The notes under the pieces were generated by a model. It searched no databases, was not told the origin of the DNA, and saw only the letters and a list, made by a program, of their open reading frames with translations. A program made the translations under genes and the position numbers. Below are positions 31,489 through 39,645 of a DNA stretch of 40,006 nucleotides, one piece after another. The DNA is from Sedimenticola sp. (GTDB lineage: Bacteria; Pseudomonadota; Gammaproteobacteria; Chromatiales; Chromatiaceae), in contig JAUXBK010000001.1 of assembly GCA_030619405.1 (NCBI GenBank), positions 1 to 40,006 on the forward strand. The letters are read 5' to 3'. Each line of letters opens with the position of its first letter. Position 1 is the first letter of the stretch.

Positions 31489-32118
31489 TCAGCTGTTACC
31501 GAGCAACGAGATCACTTTCCTGACGTAGTCACGGGTCTCTGGAAAGGGGGGAATCTGATTCCCGTATTTTCTGACTGCGTTCTCCCCCGCATTGTAAGCC
31601 GCCAGCACCAGTTCTAGATCATCGTCGAACATCTTCTTCAGGATCTTCAGATAGCGGGCGCCACCAACCAGATTCTGCTCCGGGTCCCAGCTGTCCCGCA
31701 CCCCAAAGCGGCGTGCGGTGGCCGGCATCAGCTGCATCAGGCCCTGAGCACCCTTGCGTGAAAGGGCCCGGGAATCGTACGCGGACTCTGCCCGGACCAC
31801 GGCATGGAGCAACCCCGGGTGTACCTGTTCACGCCGGGCGACCCGATCGATCAGCGGTGAGAGCCGCTTCCGGTTCTGCTTCATCCCGGCGATATCTATA
31901 CGCGAGTAGGAACCAAAGCGGGGATCATTACCCGATCGCCACAGCAACGTATAGCTGACACCTTTCATGGGACTGTCGGTGAAATAGAGATTACCCGAGC
32001 GATCCTCATACTTGTAGATCTCTGCCGTTGCGGGCAGGGTCTGAAATAGCAGAACCGTTGCGACCAAAGCCACAATCAAACCCGATACCGATGGCGTTTT
32101 CACTGGATGCTCTTCCAT
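31489..32118 (-). CDS. Lytic transglycosylase with N-terminal DUF4124
   Basis: Periplasmic enzyme cleaving peptidoglycan glycan strands. The 209-aa product has a signal peptide (about 1-32, PATA-E), a DUF4124 segment (IYKYEDRSGNLYFTDSP, 34-50) and a SLT domain with catalytic E111 in VVRAESAYDSRALS, GLMQLMPATA (126-135), NLVGGARYL and AAYNAGENAV. DUF4124 fused to SLT occurs in a number of gammaproteobacteria. It stands alone on the minus strand, so it is probably monocistronic. Confidence 0.93.
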   Translation of the reverse strand: MEEHPVKTPSVSGLIVALVATVLLFQTLPATAEIYKYEDRSGNLYFTDSPMKGVSYTLLWRSGNDPRFGSYSRIDIAGMKQNRKRLSPLIDRVARREQVHPGLLHAVVRAESAYDSRALSRKGAQGLMQLMPATARRFGVRDSWDPEQNLVGGARYLKILKKMFDDDLELVLAAYNAGENAVRKYGNQIPPFPETRDYVRKVISLLGNS

Positions 32119-32211
32119 TGTCCGCTGAATGATACAGGCACTATATCGGCTGATCAGGATACACCTTTATGATGGTTGTGCTGATATTTACAGCTGAAAG
32201 CCGATATGCGC

Positions 32212-32913
32212 TCAGGCGTTCGCACGATGCTCCAGCCCGGCCCGGGCCGCCTGCTCCGGTCGGGCGCATATACCCTTGCTGACCAGATAGTCGATCACCT
32301 CTTCCGCCAGTTCATCCGGGCTTTTCTCCGCTGCCTTCAGGATCAGCTCCGGTGATTCGGGGGCCTCATAGGGGTCATCGATCCCGGTGAACCCCTTGAT
32401 CTCGCCCGCCCTTGCCTTTTTATAGAGTCCCTTTGGGTCTCGGGCCTCACACACCTCCAGCGGTGCATCCACGAACACTTCGACGTACTCACCTTCTTCC
32501 AGGGTGGCCCTGACACGGTCCCGGTCGACCCGATAAGGGCTGATAAAAGCGGTCAGGGCGATAATACCAGCCTCGGAGAAGAGCTGGGCCACGGCGCCGA
32601 TGCGACGAATGTTCTCTTCCCGATCGATGGCGGAAAAACCCAGCCCGAAACGCTCTGCAAACTGGCCACCATGCCGTTCTTTGAGCATTCCAGCGCCCGC
32701 ATTCAGGCCATGACGCACATTGTCGCCATCGAGCACCGCACTATGGATACTGTACCGATGAAGCTTGTGATCGAGGACATTGGCGACGGTACTCTTTCCC
32801 GACCCGCTCAAACCGGTAAACCAGATCACACACCCCTGATGCCCGTTGAGAGACTCCCTGTTGGTGCGGGAGACCTGGTGTTCGTGCCAAGTGACATTTG
32901 TATCATTGACCAT
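32212..32913 (-). CDS. cysC: Adenylylsulfate kinase (APS kinase)
   Basis: Phosphorylates APS to PAPS. The 233-aa product has P-loop GLSGSGKST, DGDNVRHGLN, REENIRRIG, TAFISPYR, FVDAPLEVCEARDPKGLYKKAR and the FTGIDDPYEAPESPEL lid. Compared with E. coli CysC there are about 18 extra residues between HGLN and GFSAIDREENIRR (AGAGMLKERHGGQFAERF), a feature I recall from a subset of CysC proteins. The start at 32913 has AAGGAG 9 nt upstream; an in-frame ATG 17 codons earlier is unlikely. No cysD/cysN or sulfate gene is near, so its role (assimilation or sulfated polymers) is open. Confidence 0.93.
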   Translation of the reverse strand: MVNDTNVTWHEHQVSRTNRESLNGHQGCVIWFTGLSGSGKSTVANVLDHKLHRYSIHSAVLDGDNVRHGLNAGAGMLKERHGGQFAERFGLGFSAIDREENIRRIGAVAQLFSEAGIIALTAFISPYRVDRDRVRATLEEGEYVEVFVDAPLEVCEARDPKGLYKKARAGEIKGFTGIDDPYEAPESPELILKAAEKSPDELAEEVIDYLVSKGICARPEQAARAGLEHRANA

Positions 32914-32957
32914 GCTATTGACTCCTTGGAATGGATATGAAAAATGAGGTGATCGGA

Positions 32958-33003
32958 GGCTCATGCAAAACTATTAAATCCCCTCTCCCTTGAGGGAAAG
33001 GGC
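32958..33003 (-). repeat. Dispersed palindromic repeat, TCCCTCAAGGGA family, copy 3
   Basis: The reverse strand reads CCCTTTCCCTCAAGGGAG and then GGGGATTTAATAGTTTTGCA, ending ATGAGCC, like the copies at 14671-14711 and 19075-19131. Together with 33031-33068 it fills the cysC-ychJ gap. Confidence 0.85.
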
Positions 33004-33030
33004 TATAAAATCTAAGCGTTATCTTTTTAG

Positions 33031-33068
33031 ATCCCCTCACCCCAACCCTCTCCCGCAGGGAGAGGGGG
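33031..33068. repeat. CCCTCTCCC palindrome
   Basis: CCCTCTCCC (33046-33054) pairs with GGGAGAGGG (33058-33066), preceded by CCCCTCACCCCAA. The centre of the element at 21457-21550 is closely similar. This hairpin type is widespread between genes in many proteobacteria. Confidence 0.8.
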
Positions 33069-33137
33069 TATTTTGGATGAACCTCACCGGACAATCTGCT
33101 GTCGGCCTGGCCCAGAAATCCTTTAGATTCCCCAGGT

Positions 33138-33626
33138 TCAGCGGCCGCAGCATTTCTTGTATTTCCTGCCACTGCCGCAGGGGCAGGGATCGTTACGCCC
33201 GACCCTGGGCCCTTCGCGGACCCGGGTCTTCGGTGGCACCACTTCACCGTCGACGAAGTACCAGCGGCCCTCCTCTCTCCTGAATCGGCTCCGTTCGTGA
33301 TGCTGGCGCACCACACCTTTATCCTTGTAGGTGGCAACGAACTCAACCATACCGTCGTCGTCATCCGGTTTCCCGCCCTCCCTCGTCAGGATCTCCAATC
33401 CCAGCCAGTCGGCGCTCTCCGCCCAGCGGCGAGTGGCAGCAGCATCGTGATCCGCCCGGTGTGCCGGGTGCAGGCTCTCCCCCAGATAGTCGAAGGCGTT
33501 CTCCACGAATGCACTGTAACGGGAACGCATCAGCGCCTCGGCGGTCTCCGCCTGCCGCTCGCCGGAGAGCAGCGGGCCGCAGCACTGCCCGAACTCAACA
33601 TTCGATCCACAGGGACAAAGGGGCAT
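33138..33626 (-). CDS. ychJ: YchJ/UPF0225 protein with two SEC-C zinc motifs
   Basis: A 162-aa protein of unknown function. It has an N-terminal SEC-C motif (CPCGSNVEFGQCC, from C4), an NTF2-like middle domain (about 25-130) and a C-terminal SEC-C motif (CPCGSGRKYKKCC, ending at the C-terminus). The order is as in E. coli YchJ. Probably monocistronic; hrpA lies 64 nt upstream on the same strand. Confidence 0.95.
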   Translation of the reverse strand: MPLCPCGSNVEFGQCCGPLLSGERQAETAEALMRSRYSAFVENAFDYLGESLHPAHRADHDAAATRRWAESADWLGLEILTREGGKPDDDDGMVEFVATYKDKGVVRQHHERSRFRREEGRWYFVDGEVVPPKTRVREGPRVGRNDPCPCGSGRKYKKCCGR

Positions 33627-33690
33627 GGGGTACTACCTCCAGAAAAACCGCGCCGACATTACCATGCCAGCCACAGGTTGTCGATCCGGG

Positions 33691-36600
33691 TTAGAGCCCC
33701 AGCTCCTGCCAGCGCTTTCTCAGCCGCTTGATCGACACCGGGTAGGCGGTCCCGACCTCCTGGGCGAACAGTGACACCCTCAACTCCTCGAAGGCCCAGC
33801 GCAGCTCCTCGATCCGCGGATCCTGCTTGCCGCTTTTACGGTACTTCTCGTCCCGCTCCTGCCACTGTCGATAGAACCCCTGCATCTCTTTCAGCCACTG
33901 CTGGTCCCGGCGTGCTGTATGCTGCAGTTTTTCCAGCCGCAGCGCCATTGCCTTCAAATAGCGTGGAAAATGCTGCAGCTGTCGATAGGGGGTGTGCTGC
34001 AGAAAACCGTGAAACACCAGCCGGTCGAGCTGCTGCTTCATGTCTGCCACAGAAGCCACCCAGTTGATCTGGGTGATACCGGAGAGCTCTCTGCGCAGTG
34101 ACTGATATCCAGCAAGTATCTCTGTCAGCAATTTCAGCGCCGCGTCCGCCCACCCCATCAGCTCACCCCGGCGTTCATCGAGCCGCTGCCTGAAAGATTC
34201 TTCATCGCGCACCGCCGGCATCCCTTCGATGAAACAGAGATCCACGATCAGTGCCACCAGTTCCCGCTCCAGCTCCTGCTTCCCCGGTGTCTCAAACCCT
34301 TTAGGTGGAGCGGCGGCCTTCGCATACTGCAGACGCAGCTGCTGCAGCCCGGGAAGATTGCGCCGCAGGTAACGGATCTCCCGCGGCAACTGCAGCATAA
34401 ACAGGCGCCGCAGGCCACCCAGAGTCGCCCGCTGCGCGTTCGCCTGTGAATCCAGTATCCGCAGATCGACCCTGGCTCCCCGATCCACCAGGGCCGGAAA
34501 GCCCATGAGCCGGATCCCACCCCGCTCCAGCATCACCGACTGCTGCAGCGTACCAAAGGTCCAGTCGGTCAGCCCCTCCCGTTCCAGCCCGCTATCGTCC
34601 AACGCCTGGTGCCCGACCTGCGCCTGGTCACCATAGCGCTGTTTCAGATCCAGCAGATCCCTGCCCGCAGCGATGCATTGCCCCCGGTTGTCCAGCAGCT
34701 GAAAATTCATCTGCAGATGACCCGGCAGCGTCGACTCATTCCAGGCAGCTTCCGGGATGTGGACGCCGGTCAAGGATTTGAGCTGTTCCGCCAGGGCACG
34801 GGTGAGGGGTTTGTCCGAGGGCTCCAGACGCTGCAGGCAGGCATCCGCATATTCGGGCACCGGCACGAAGGATCTGCGCAGTGACTTTGGCAATGTCCTC
34901 AGCAGCGCGATCACCCGCTCCCGCAGCAGCCCGGGCACCAGCCACTCACAGCGCTCCTCAGAGACCTGGTTGAGCACCGCCAGCGGGATCTTCAGGGTCA
35001 CCCCATCCGCCTGGTGCCCCGGCTCGAAGTGATATTCCAGGGGAAGCTGAACCCCGTTCAGGCTCATCTGGCCCGGAAAACGCTCCTCATCCGGCTGCTC
35101 CAGCGCACGGCTCATCAGATCCTGCAACCGCATGTGGAGTAGTTTTGGCTGGCTGGCGGTGGCGCTGCGAAGCCAGCGCTCGAAGCGGGGGGTGCTGTAG
35201 ATCCCCTCCGGGATGCGCTGGTCGTAGTACGCGTAGATTCGCTCTGCATCCACCAGCAGATCGCGACGGCGCGTCTTATGTTCCAGCATCTCCACCTCGT
35301 CGATCAGCTCCCGGTTGTGGCGCCAGAACCGGGCACGGGTGTGGAAGTCCCCGTCCACCAGGGCCGAACGGATGAAGATCTCCCGCGCCAGAACCGGGTC
35401 GATGGGGCCAAAATTGACCTTGCGCCTGGGCACCAAGGGAAGCCCGAACAGGGTGACTTTCTCGTAGGCGGCCACCTGGCCCCGCACTTTCTCCCAGTGG
35501 GGCTCGGACCAGCCCCGTTTGACCAGCTCCCCGGCCACCGACTCCACCCAGGCCGGCTGGATGAGCGCAGCGCTGCGAGCGTAGAGCCGGGTGGTCTCCA
35601 CCAGCTCCGCCGCCATCACCCATTTGGGCTGTTTCCTGAACAGGGCGGAACCGGGAAACAGCATGAATCGGCTGTTGCGTGTCCCCAGGTATTCGTGACC
35701 CTTGCCGCTGCCCTTGCGGCCGATGTGGGAGAGCAGCCCGGTCAGCAGCGCCCGGTGGATCTCCTCGTAACCGGCCTCCGCCTGGTTCTCCCGGAATCCC
35801 ATTCCGTGCATCTCGAGCCTCAGCTGCTGATGGATGTCACGCCACTCCTGAACCCGAGTCCAGGAGAGAAAAATCTTCTGGCAATGCTGGTGGAATTTGC
35901 GCCGGGAGAGGTGGCGCTGCTGCTCCTCCAGATGTCGCCAGAGGTTCAGGAACCCGAGGAAATCGGACTCCTCGTGGCGAAACGGGTGATGCGCCTCATC
36001 CGCTGCCTGCTGCTTCTCCAGGGGCCGGTCCCTGGGATCCTGAACACTCAAGGCCGCCGCGATCACCAGCACCTCGTTCAGACAGTGCCCCTGGGCGGCC
36101 GCCAGCAGCATGCGTCCGATACGGGGATCTACCGGCAGCCTGGCCAGCTGCCGGCCCAGCGGGGTGACCTGGCGGTCGCCGCCGATGGCGCCAATCTCGG
36201 ACAGGATACGGTAGCCATCCCGGATCAACCGGTTGTCCGGCGGATCGACGAAGGGAAACGCCTCGATCTCACCAAAGCCCAGGATCTTCATCTGCAGGAT
36301 CACCGACGCCAGATTGGTGCGCAGGATCTCCGGCTCGGTGAATTCGGGTCGCGCCTCGAACGCCTCTTCCGGGTAGAGGCGGATGCAGATGCCCGCCGCC
36401 ACCCGGCCACACCGCCCCTTGCGCTGGTCGGAGCTGGCCCGCGAGATCTGCTCCACCGGCAGCCGCTGCACCTTGCTGCGGTGGCTGTAGCGGCTGATAC
36501 GGGCAAAACCGGTGTCGATGACGTAGTGGATCCCCGGAACCGTCAGCGAGGTCTCGGCCACATTGGTGGCAAGGATGATGCGCCGCTGCCCCCCGGGTTG

Positions 36601-37557
36601 GAAGATGCGGGACTGCTCCGCGGGGCCCAGGCGCGCATACAGGGGCAGCACTTCGGTCAGCGGCATGCGGTGTTTTCGCAGGCTCTCGGCCGTCTCCCGT
36701 ATCTCCCGTTCACCACTCAGAAACACCAGGATGTCACCCCGTTTCCGGTCGCTCAGTTCGTCCACTGCTGCCAGGATCGCCTGTTGCATCCCCTCGTCAC
36801 GCTCGCCGCCTCCCTCCTCCAGCGGCGGCCGGTAACGCAGCTCTACCGGGTAGGTCCGGCCGGAGACGTTGACCACCGGTGCCCCACCGAAATGGCTGGC
36901 GAAGCGGTCCGGGTCGATGGTGGCGGAGGTGATGATCAGCTTCAGATCCGGCCGACGGGGCAGTAGTTGCTTCAGATAACCGAGCAGAAAATCGATATTG
37001 AGACTGCGCTCGTGGGCCTCGTCGATGATCAGGGTGTCGTATTCGTTGAGCCAGCGGTCGCGCTGGATCTCCGCCAGCAGCATACCGTCGGTGACCAGCT
37101 TGATCTGGCTCTCCGGGCTGACCCGGTCGTGGAATCTCACTTTGAAGCCGACACAGGTGCCCAGCTCTCGGCCCAGCTCGGCGGAGATTCGGCTGGCCAG
37201 GGCGCGGGCGGCGATACGCCGCGGCTGAGTATGGCCGATACGGCCATGGATGCCCCGCTCAAGGGCAAGGCAGATCTTGGGCAGCTGGGTGGATTTGCCG
37301 GAGCCGGTCTCGCCACAGAGCACCACCACCTGATGCGCCTCTATCAACTCGGCAATCTCCCGCCAGTGCTCGCTGATGGGCAGCTCTGTCGGAAACCGGG
37401 GTTCCGGGCGCTGCCCTCTCCGCCGCTCCGCCAGGGCGTGGGACTTGGTTATCTGCCCGCGGAGGCGATCGAACTCCTGATCCACCGGTTTGCCCTGCCG
37501 CTGCTGCCTTTGCAACGACCGCAGCCTGTGTCTGAATCCATGCCGGTCACTGAGCAT
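33691..37557 (-). CDS. hrpA: ATP-dependent RNA helicase HrpA
   Basis: DEAH-box RNA helicase; E. coli HrpA works on mRNA processing and rescues stalled or collided ribosomes. The 1288-aa product has Walker A GETGSGKS (82-89), DEAH (169-172), TSATIDP, the GRCGR helicase motif VI, an OB-fold region, and the long C-terminal DUF3418 region that matches E. coli HrpA to the end (IEELRWAFEELRVSLFAQEVGTAYPVS). I chose ATG 37557; the ORF could begin 31 codons earlier, but those codons do not look like HrpA. No frameshift is seen. Confidence 0.97.
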   Translation of the reverse strand: MLSDRHGFRHRLRSLQRQQRQGKPVDQEFDRLRGQITKSHALAERRRGQRPEPRFPTELPISEHWREIAELIEAHQVVVLCGETGSGKSTQLPKICLALERGIHGRIGHTQPRRIAARALASRISAELGRELGTCVGFKVRFHDRVSPESQIKLVTDGMLLAEIQRDRWLNEYDTLIIDEAHERSLNIDFLLGYLKQLLPRRPDLKLIITSATIDPDRFASHFGGAPVVNVSGRTYPVELRYRPPLEEGGGERDEGMQQAILAAVDELSDRKRGDILVFLSGEREIRETAESLRKHRMPLTEVLPLYARLGPAEQSRIFQPGGQRRIILATNVAETSLTVPGIHYVIDTGFARISRYSHRSKVQRLPVEQISRASSDQRKGRCGRVAAGICIRLYPEEAFEARPEFTEPEILRTNLASVILQMKILGFGEIEAFPFVDPPDNRLIRDGYRILSEIGAIGGDRQVTPLGRQLARLPVDPRIGRMLLAAAQGHCLNEVLVIAAALSVQDPRDRPLEKQQAADEAHHPFRHEESDFLGFLNLWRHLEEQQRHLSRRKFHQHCQKIFLSWTRVQEWRDIHQQLRLEMHGMGFRENQAEAGYEEIHRALLTGLLSHIGRKGSGKGHEYLGTRNSRFMLFPGSALFRKQPKWVMAAELVETTRLYARSAALIQPAWVESVAGELVKRGWSEPHWEKVRGQVAAYEKVTLFGLPLVPRRKVNFGPIDPVLAREIFIRSALVDGDFHTRARFWRHNRELIDEVEMLEHKTRRRDLLVDAERIYAYYDQRIPEGIYSTPRFERWLRSATASQPKLLHMRLQDLMSRALEQPDEERFPGQMSLNGVQLPLEYHFEPGHQADGVTLKIPLAVLNQVSEERCEWLVPGLLRERVIALLRTLPKSLRRSFVPVPEYADACLQRLEPSDKPLTRALAEQLKSLTGVHIPEAAWNESTLPGHLQMNFQLLDNRGQCIAAGRDLLDLKQRYGDQAQVGHQALDDSGLEREGLTDWTFGTLQQSVMLERGGIRLMGFPALVDRGARVDLRILDSQANAQRATLGGLRRLFMLQLPREIRYLRRNLPGLQQLRLQYAKAAAPPKGFETPGKQELERELVALIVDLCFIEGMPAVRDEESFRQRLDERRGELMGWADAALKLLTEILAGYQSLRRELSGITQINWVASVADMKQQLDRLVFHGFLQHTPYRQLQHFPRYLKAMALRLEKLQHTARRDQQWLKEMQGFYRQWQERDEKYRKSGKQDPRIEELRWAFEELRVSLFAQEVGTAYPVSIKRLRKRWQELGL

Positions 37558-37737
37558 GCAGCCATTGATGGCCAGGAGATCAGGTGATGGGCGGGATTTC
37601 ACAGGGGACACCAGGCAGACAGATCCAAACAGTTCGTTTTGCGGCCTCATAGACCTGAAACGGCGTGATTGTACCCCAATTCGACGCTATCAGATGCAGA
37701 GCAAAGATCTGCAGTATGCATTCACGGCCTAAAAGCA

Positions 37738-37923
37738 GCCGCGGATTAACGCGGATCAAACACGGATTGATTTGATAACACAGACCTCTCGAACTCTACT
37801 TTTGAGCGCCGAAGCTGATTTGCTGCCCGATCTCCACCCCAGTAGCCTTCAATTGTTGATCAATTGCGCCCCGTCTTTGGGCCTATAAACTTTATCCGTG
37901 TGTAATCCGCGTTAATCCGCGGC
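37738..37923. mobile_element. MITE-like element with 30-nt terminal inverted repeats
   Basis: GCCGCGGATTAACGCGGAT... (37738-37767) and the opposite arm (37894-37923) are reverse complements at 28 of 30 positions. The arms themselves repeat GCGGAT/CGGATTAA motifs. The 126-bp interior has no ORF of note. It occupies most of the 402-bp space between hrpA and the HDOD gene (37558-37959); nothing else is seen there. Similar GCGGATTAACGCGGAT repeats are common in environmental bacterial genomes. Confidence 0.85.
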
Positions 37924-37959
37924 TAAATGCCTTTATGATCCCGTGAACGGCTATGATCT

Positions 37960-38775
37960 TTAGATAATCAGGTCCACCAGCCGTTCGTACAGCCGGTTCA
38001 CCTTCGACAGCAGATCGGGGTCATGAAACTGTGATGGCAAGTCGACATCCTCTCCCCCGAGCTCCTGGTGGGCCAGGCGATCGGCAATCCATACCAACCC
38101 GCCTTCAGACAACCTGGAAAAACCGTCGTGATGCTCTTCGGCACAGCGCCCGAACAGCGCCGGCAGTTGCCAGCGGTCGAGCAGAGCCGCGCCTGCATTG
38201 GTGTGGGAGAATCCCAGAAGTTCCCGTTCCACTTTGATCAGTGGTCCGCCGCCTGCTTCCACCTGCAGCAGCACCTCCCGATATTCGACCGGCATCCGTT
38301 GCAACAGGAGCAATTTACCGACATCGTGCAGCAAACCAGCTACGAACAACTCTTCCGGACGTCCGACCCGGTGCAGCTCCGAGAGTTTCCGGCTGGCGCA
38401 GGCCACATACAGGCTGTGGCGCCAGAATCCGTTCATATCGATCAACTGCTTGTCGATGCCAAAGAAGAGATCCTTCACCTCGGTGGTGAACAGAATCCAC
38501 CAGAGATCGAAGGCCCCGATGCGCAGGATCGACTCGGAGACCGTACTGATCTCCCGCGACAGACCGTAATAGGCCGAGTTGGCGAGGCGCAGGGTACGCG
38601 CTGTGAGACCCGCATCGGTCTCCATCACCCGGATGACAAGATCCATGCCTGACACCTCTGATGCGAGTGCATCGTAGATCTCCAGCAGCACATGGGGCAA
38701 TGAGGGCAAGGTTGCGTTGTCGAGCAACCACTCGACCCTCCTGCCACCTTCGATTACCTCACTCACATTGTGCAC
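37960..38775 (-). CDS. HDOD-domain protein
   Basis: A 271-aa protein of the HDOD family (HD-related output domain), which is often linked with signalling and chemotaxis-like regulation; its biochemical activity is not known. Visible features: LPSLPHVLLEIYDAL at the N-terminus, LTARTLRLANSAYYGL, and a preserved HD pair in LLHDVGKLLLL with an upstream H in FWRHSLYVA. No other domain is fused. It has no close operon partner; the upstream 324 bp (38776-39099) show no gene. TTGACC/TTGACT sequences near 38840-38860 (minus strand) could be -35 elements, but no good -10 follows. Confidence 0.9.
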   Translation of the reverse strand: MHNVSEVIEGGRRVEWLLDNATLPSLPHVLLEIYDALASEVSGMDLVIRVMETDAGLTARTLRLANSAYYGLSREISTVSESILRIGAFDLWWILFTTEVKDLFFGIDKQLIDMNGFWRHSLYVACASRKLSELHRVGRPEELFVAGLLHDVGKLLLLQRMPVEYREVLLQVEAGGGPLIKVERELLGFSHTNAGAALLDRWQLPALFGRCAEEHHDGFSRLSEGGLVWIADRLAHQELGGEDVDLPSQFHDPDLLSKVNRLYERLVDLII

Positions 38776-39099
38776 CAGACATCAATTTTCGGGCGATAGC
38801 AGACCAGCACCAGAGAGTGGAAAAGGTATGTGCAGGTTTCAGTCAAGGGTCAACGATCCGTAAATTAATCATCATGTTCCCTGAATATAACGACACTTAA
38901 GGAAAAATCTTCACTGGTGACTGAAAAGAGACCGTCCCACCCCCAAACGTAACCGTTCAATACCTCTTGCCTTAATCAATCGAGTCTGATCGACGCCACC
39001 AGCGACGCCATCGACGATAATGACCGGTAAATCCCGGGGTTGCGTACGACAACTCATTGTGGTTTACGATACACAAAACGAAACACATGGGTATATGAG
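38776..39099. other. Gap of 324 bp without a gene
   Basis: No convincing reading frame. CGTAACCGTTCA (about 38949-38960) matches the arms of the element at 21457-21550, suggesting a remnant. A TTGTG...CACAA pair near 39057-39075 just before vapB may be an autoregulatory site. Confidence 0.5.
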
Positions 39100-39312
39100 A
39101 TGAGAACCAACATCGTTCTTGATGACGCTCTGGTCAACGAAGCCTTCGCATTAACGGGTGTACGCACGAAAAAGGAACTCGTAAACCTCGCACTACGGGA
39201 GCTTATCGCCCAGCGCAGGAAAAAGGACCTGCTCGATCTTGCCGGTAAACTGGAATTTGCTGATGACTTCGACCACAAAGCACTAAGGCATATGCGCAAT
39301 GATCCTGATTGA
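39100..39312 (+). CDS. vapB: VapB-type antitoxin
   Basis: A 70-aa antitoxin of the family with MRTNIVLDDALVNEAFALTG at the N-terminus (DNA-binding) and a charged C-terminus (FDHKALRHMRNDPD). TKKELVNLALRELI is typical. The ATG at 39100 is chosen; the longer reading frame from 39040 contains unrelated codons. It overlaps the vapC remnant by 14 nt. With the toxin destroyed, it is an orphan antitoxin, perhaps protecting against a related toxin elsewhere. Confidence 0.88.
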   Translation: MRTNIVLDDALVNEAFALTGVRTKKELVNLALRELIAQRRKKDLLDLAGKLEFADDFDHKALRHMRNDPD

Positions 39313-39394
39313 TACCTCGGTCTGGATCACCGTCCTACGCAATCGTTCCGGGGAAGCACAGCGGCTACGGACATGGCTTGCCGGGCAAATGTAG
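39299..39394 (+). pseudogene. vapC: Truncated VapC PIN-domain toxin
   Basis: Begins MILIDTSVWITVLRNRSGEA, the PIN N-terminus with the first catalytic aspartate (D5), but stops after 31 codons; VapC is normally about 130 aa. Sequence after the stop (39395-39577) does not encode the missing PIN motifs in any forward frame. The remainder was thus replaced or deleted, not just interrupted by a nonsense change. Without the other acidic residues it cannot be an active ribonuclease. Confidence 0.85.
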
Positions 39395-39577
39395 CCACTA
39401 TACTCGGCAAGAGCACACTGGGAGATCGCGATCAGAATTATTGGCAAAACTGTTTTGATCAATAGTCGTAGGGTCAAACTATTCATGCCGATTTTGCAGC
39501 GCAATAGGCGGCAGTCGGCCATAAACGGACGTCCAGATAGCCGTCCCTGGCTCGCCACTATAAAATTTTCTGACATC
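39395..39577. other. Unassigned junction sequence with a possible 5' gene fragment on the minus strand
   Basis: On the minus strand a reading frame from 39486 down begins MNSLTLRLLIKTVLPIILIA and continues ISQCALAEYSGYICP, which looks like a signal peptide cleaved after ALA, and then runs into the antisense of the vapC remnant. It could be the truncated 5' end of an exported protein joined to vapC by a deletion. No family recognised. Confidence 0.35.
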
Positions 39578-39596
39578 TAGGAGCCTGTCCGAGAAT
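39578..39596 (+). repeat. 19-nt repeat copy 2, possible mobile-element end
   Basis: TAGGAGCCTGTCCGAGAAT, one mismatch from 99-117 (minus). Only about 50 bp separate it from the stop of the polyphosphate kinase gene, so no complete element can follow. It may be a solo end left by a deletion or a site used by the same element. Confidence 0.45.
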
Positions 39597-39645
39597 AGAA
39601 GCCGTGGATGTAGAGGTCATTGGGAGCCAACGGCCTTGAACTCCC

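Noticed and set aside
35278..36966. Plus-strand open frame of 562 codons opposite hrpA
   Set aside because: Shadow; HrpA aligns across the whole stretch.
39283..39576. 97-aa minus-strand protein at the vapC junction as an intact gene
   Set aside because: Its second half is antisense of vapB/vapC; only the first 30 or so residues look like a real signal peptide, so at most a fragment.
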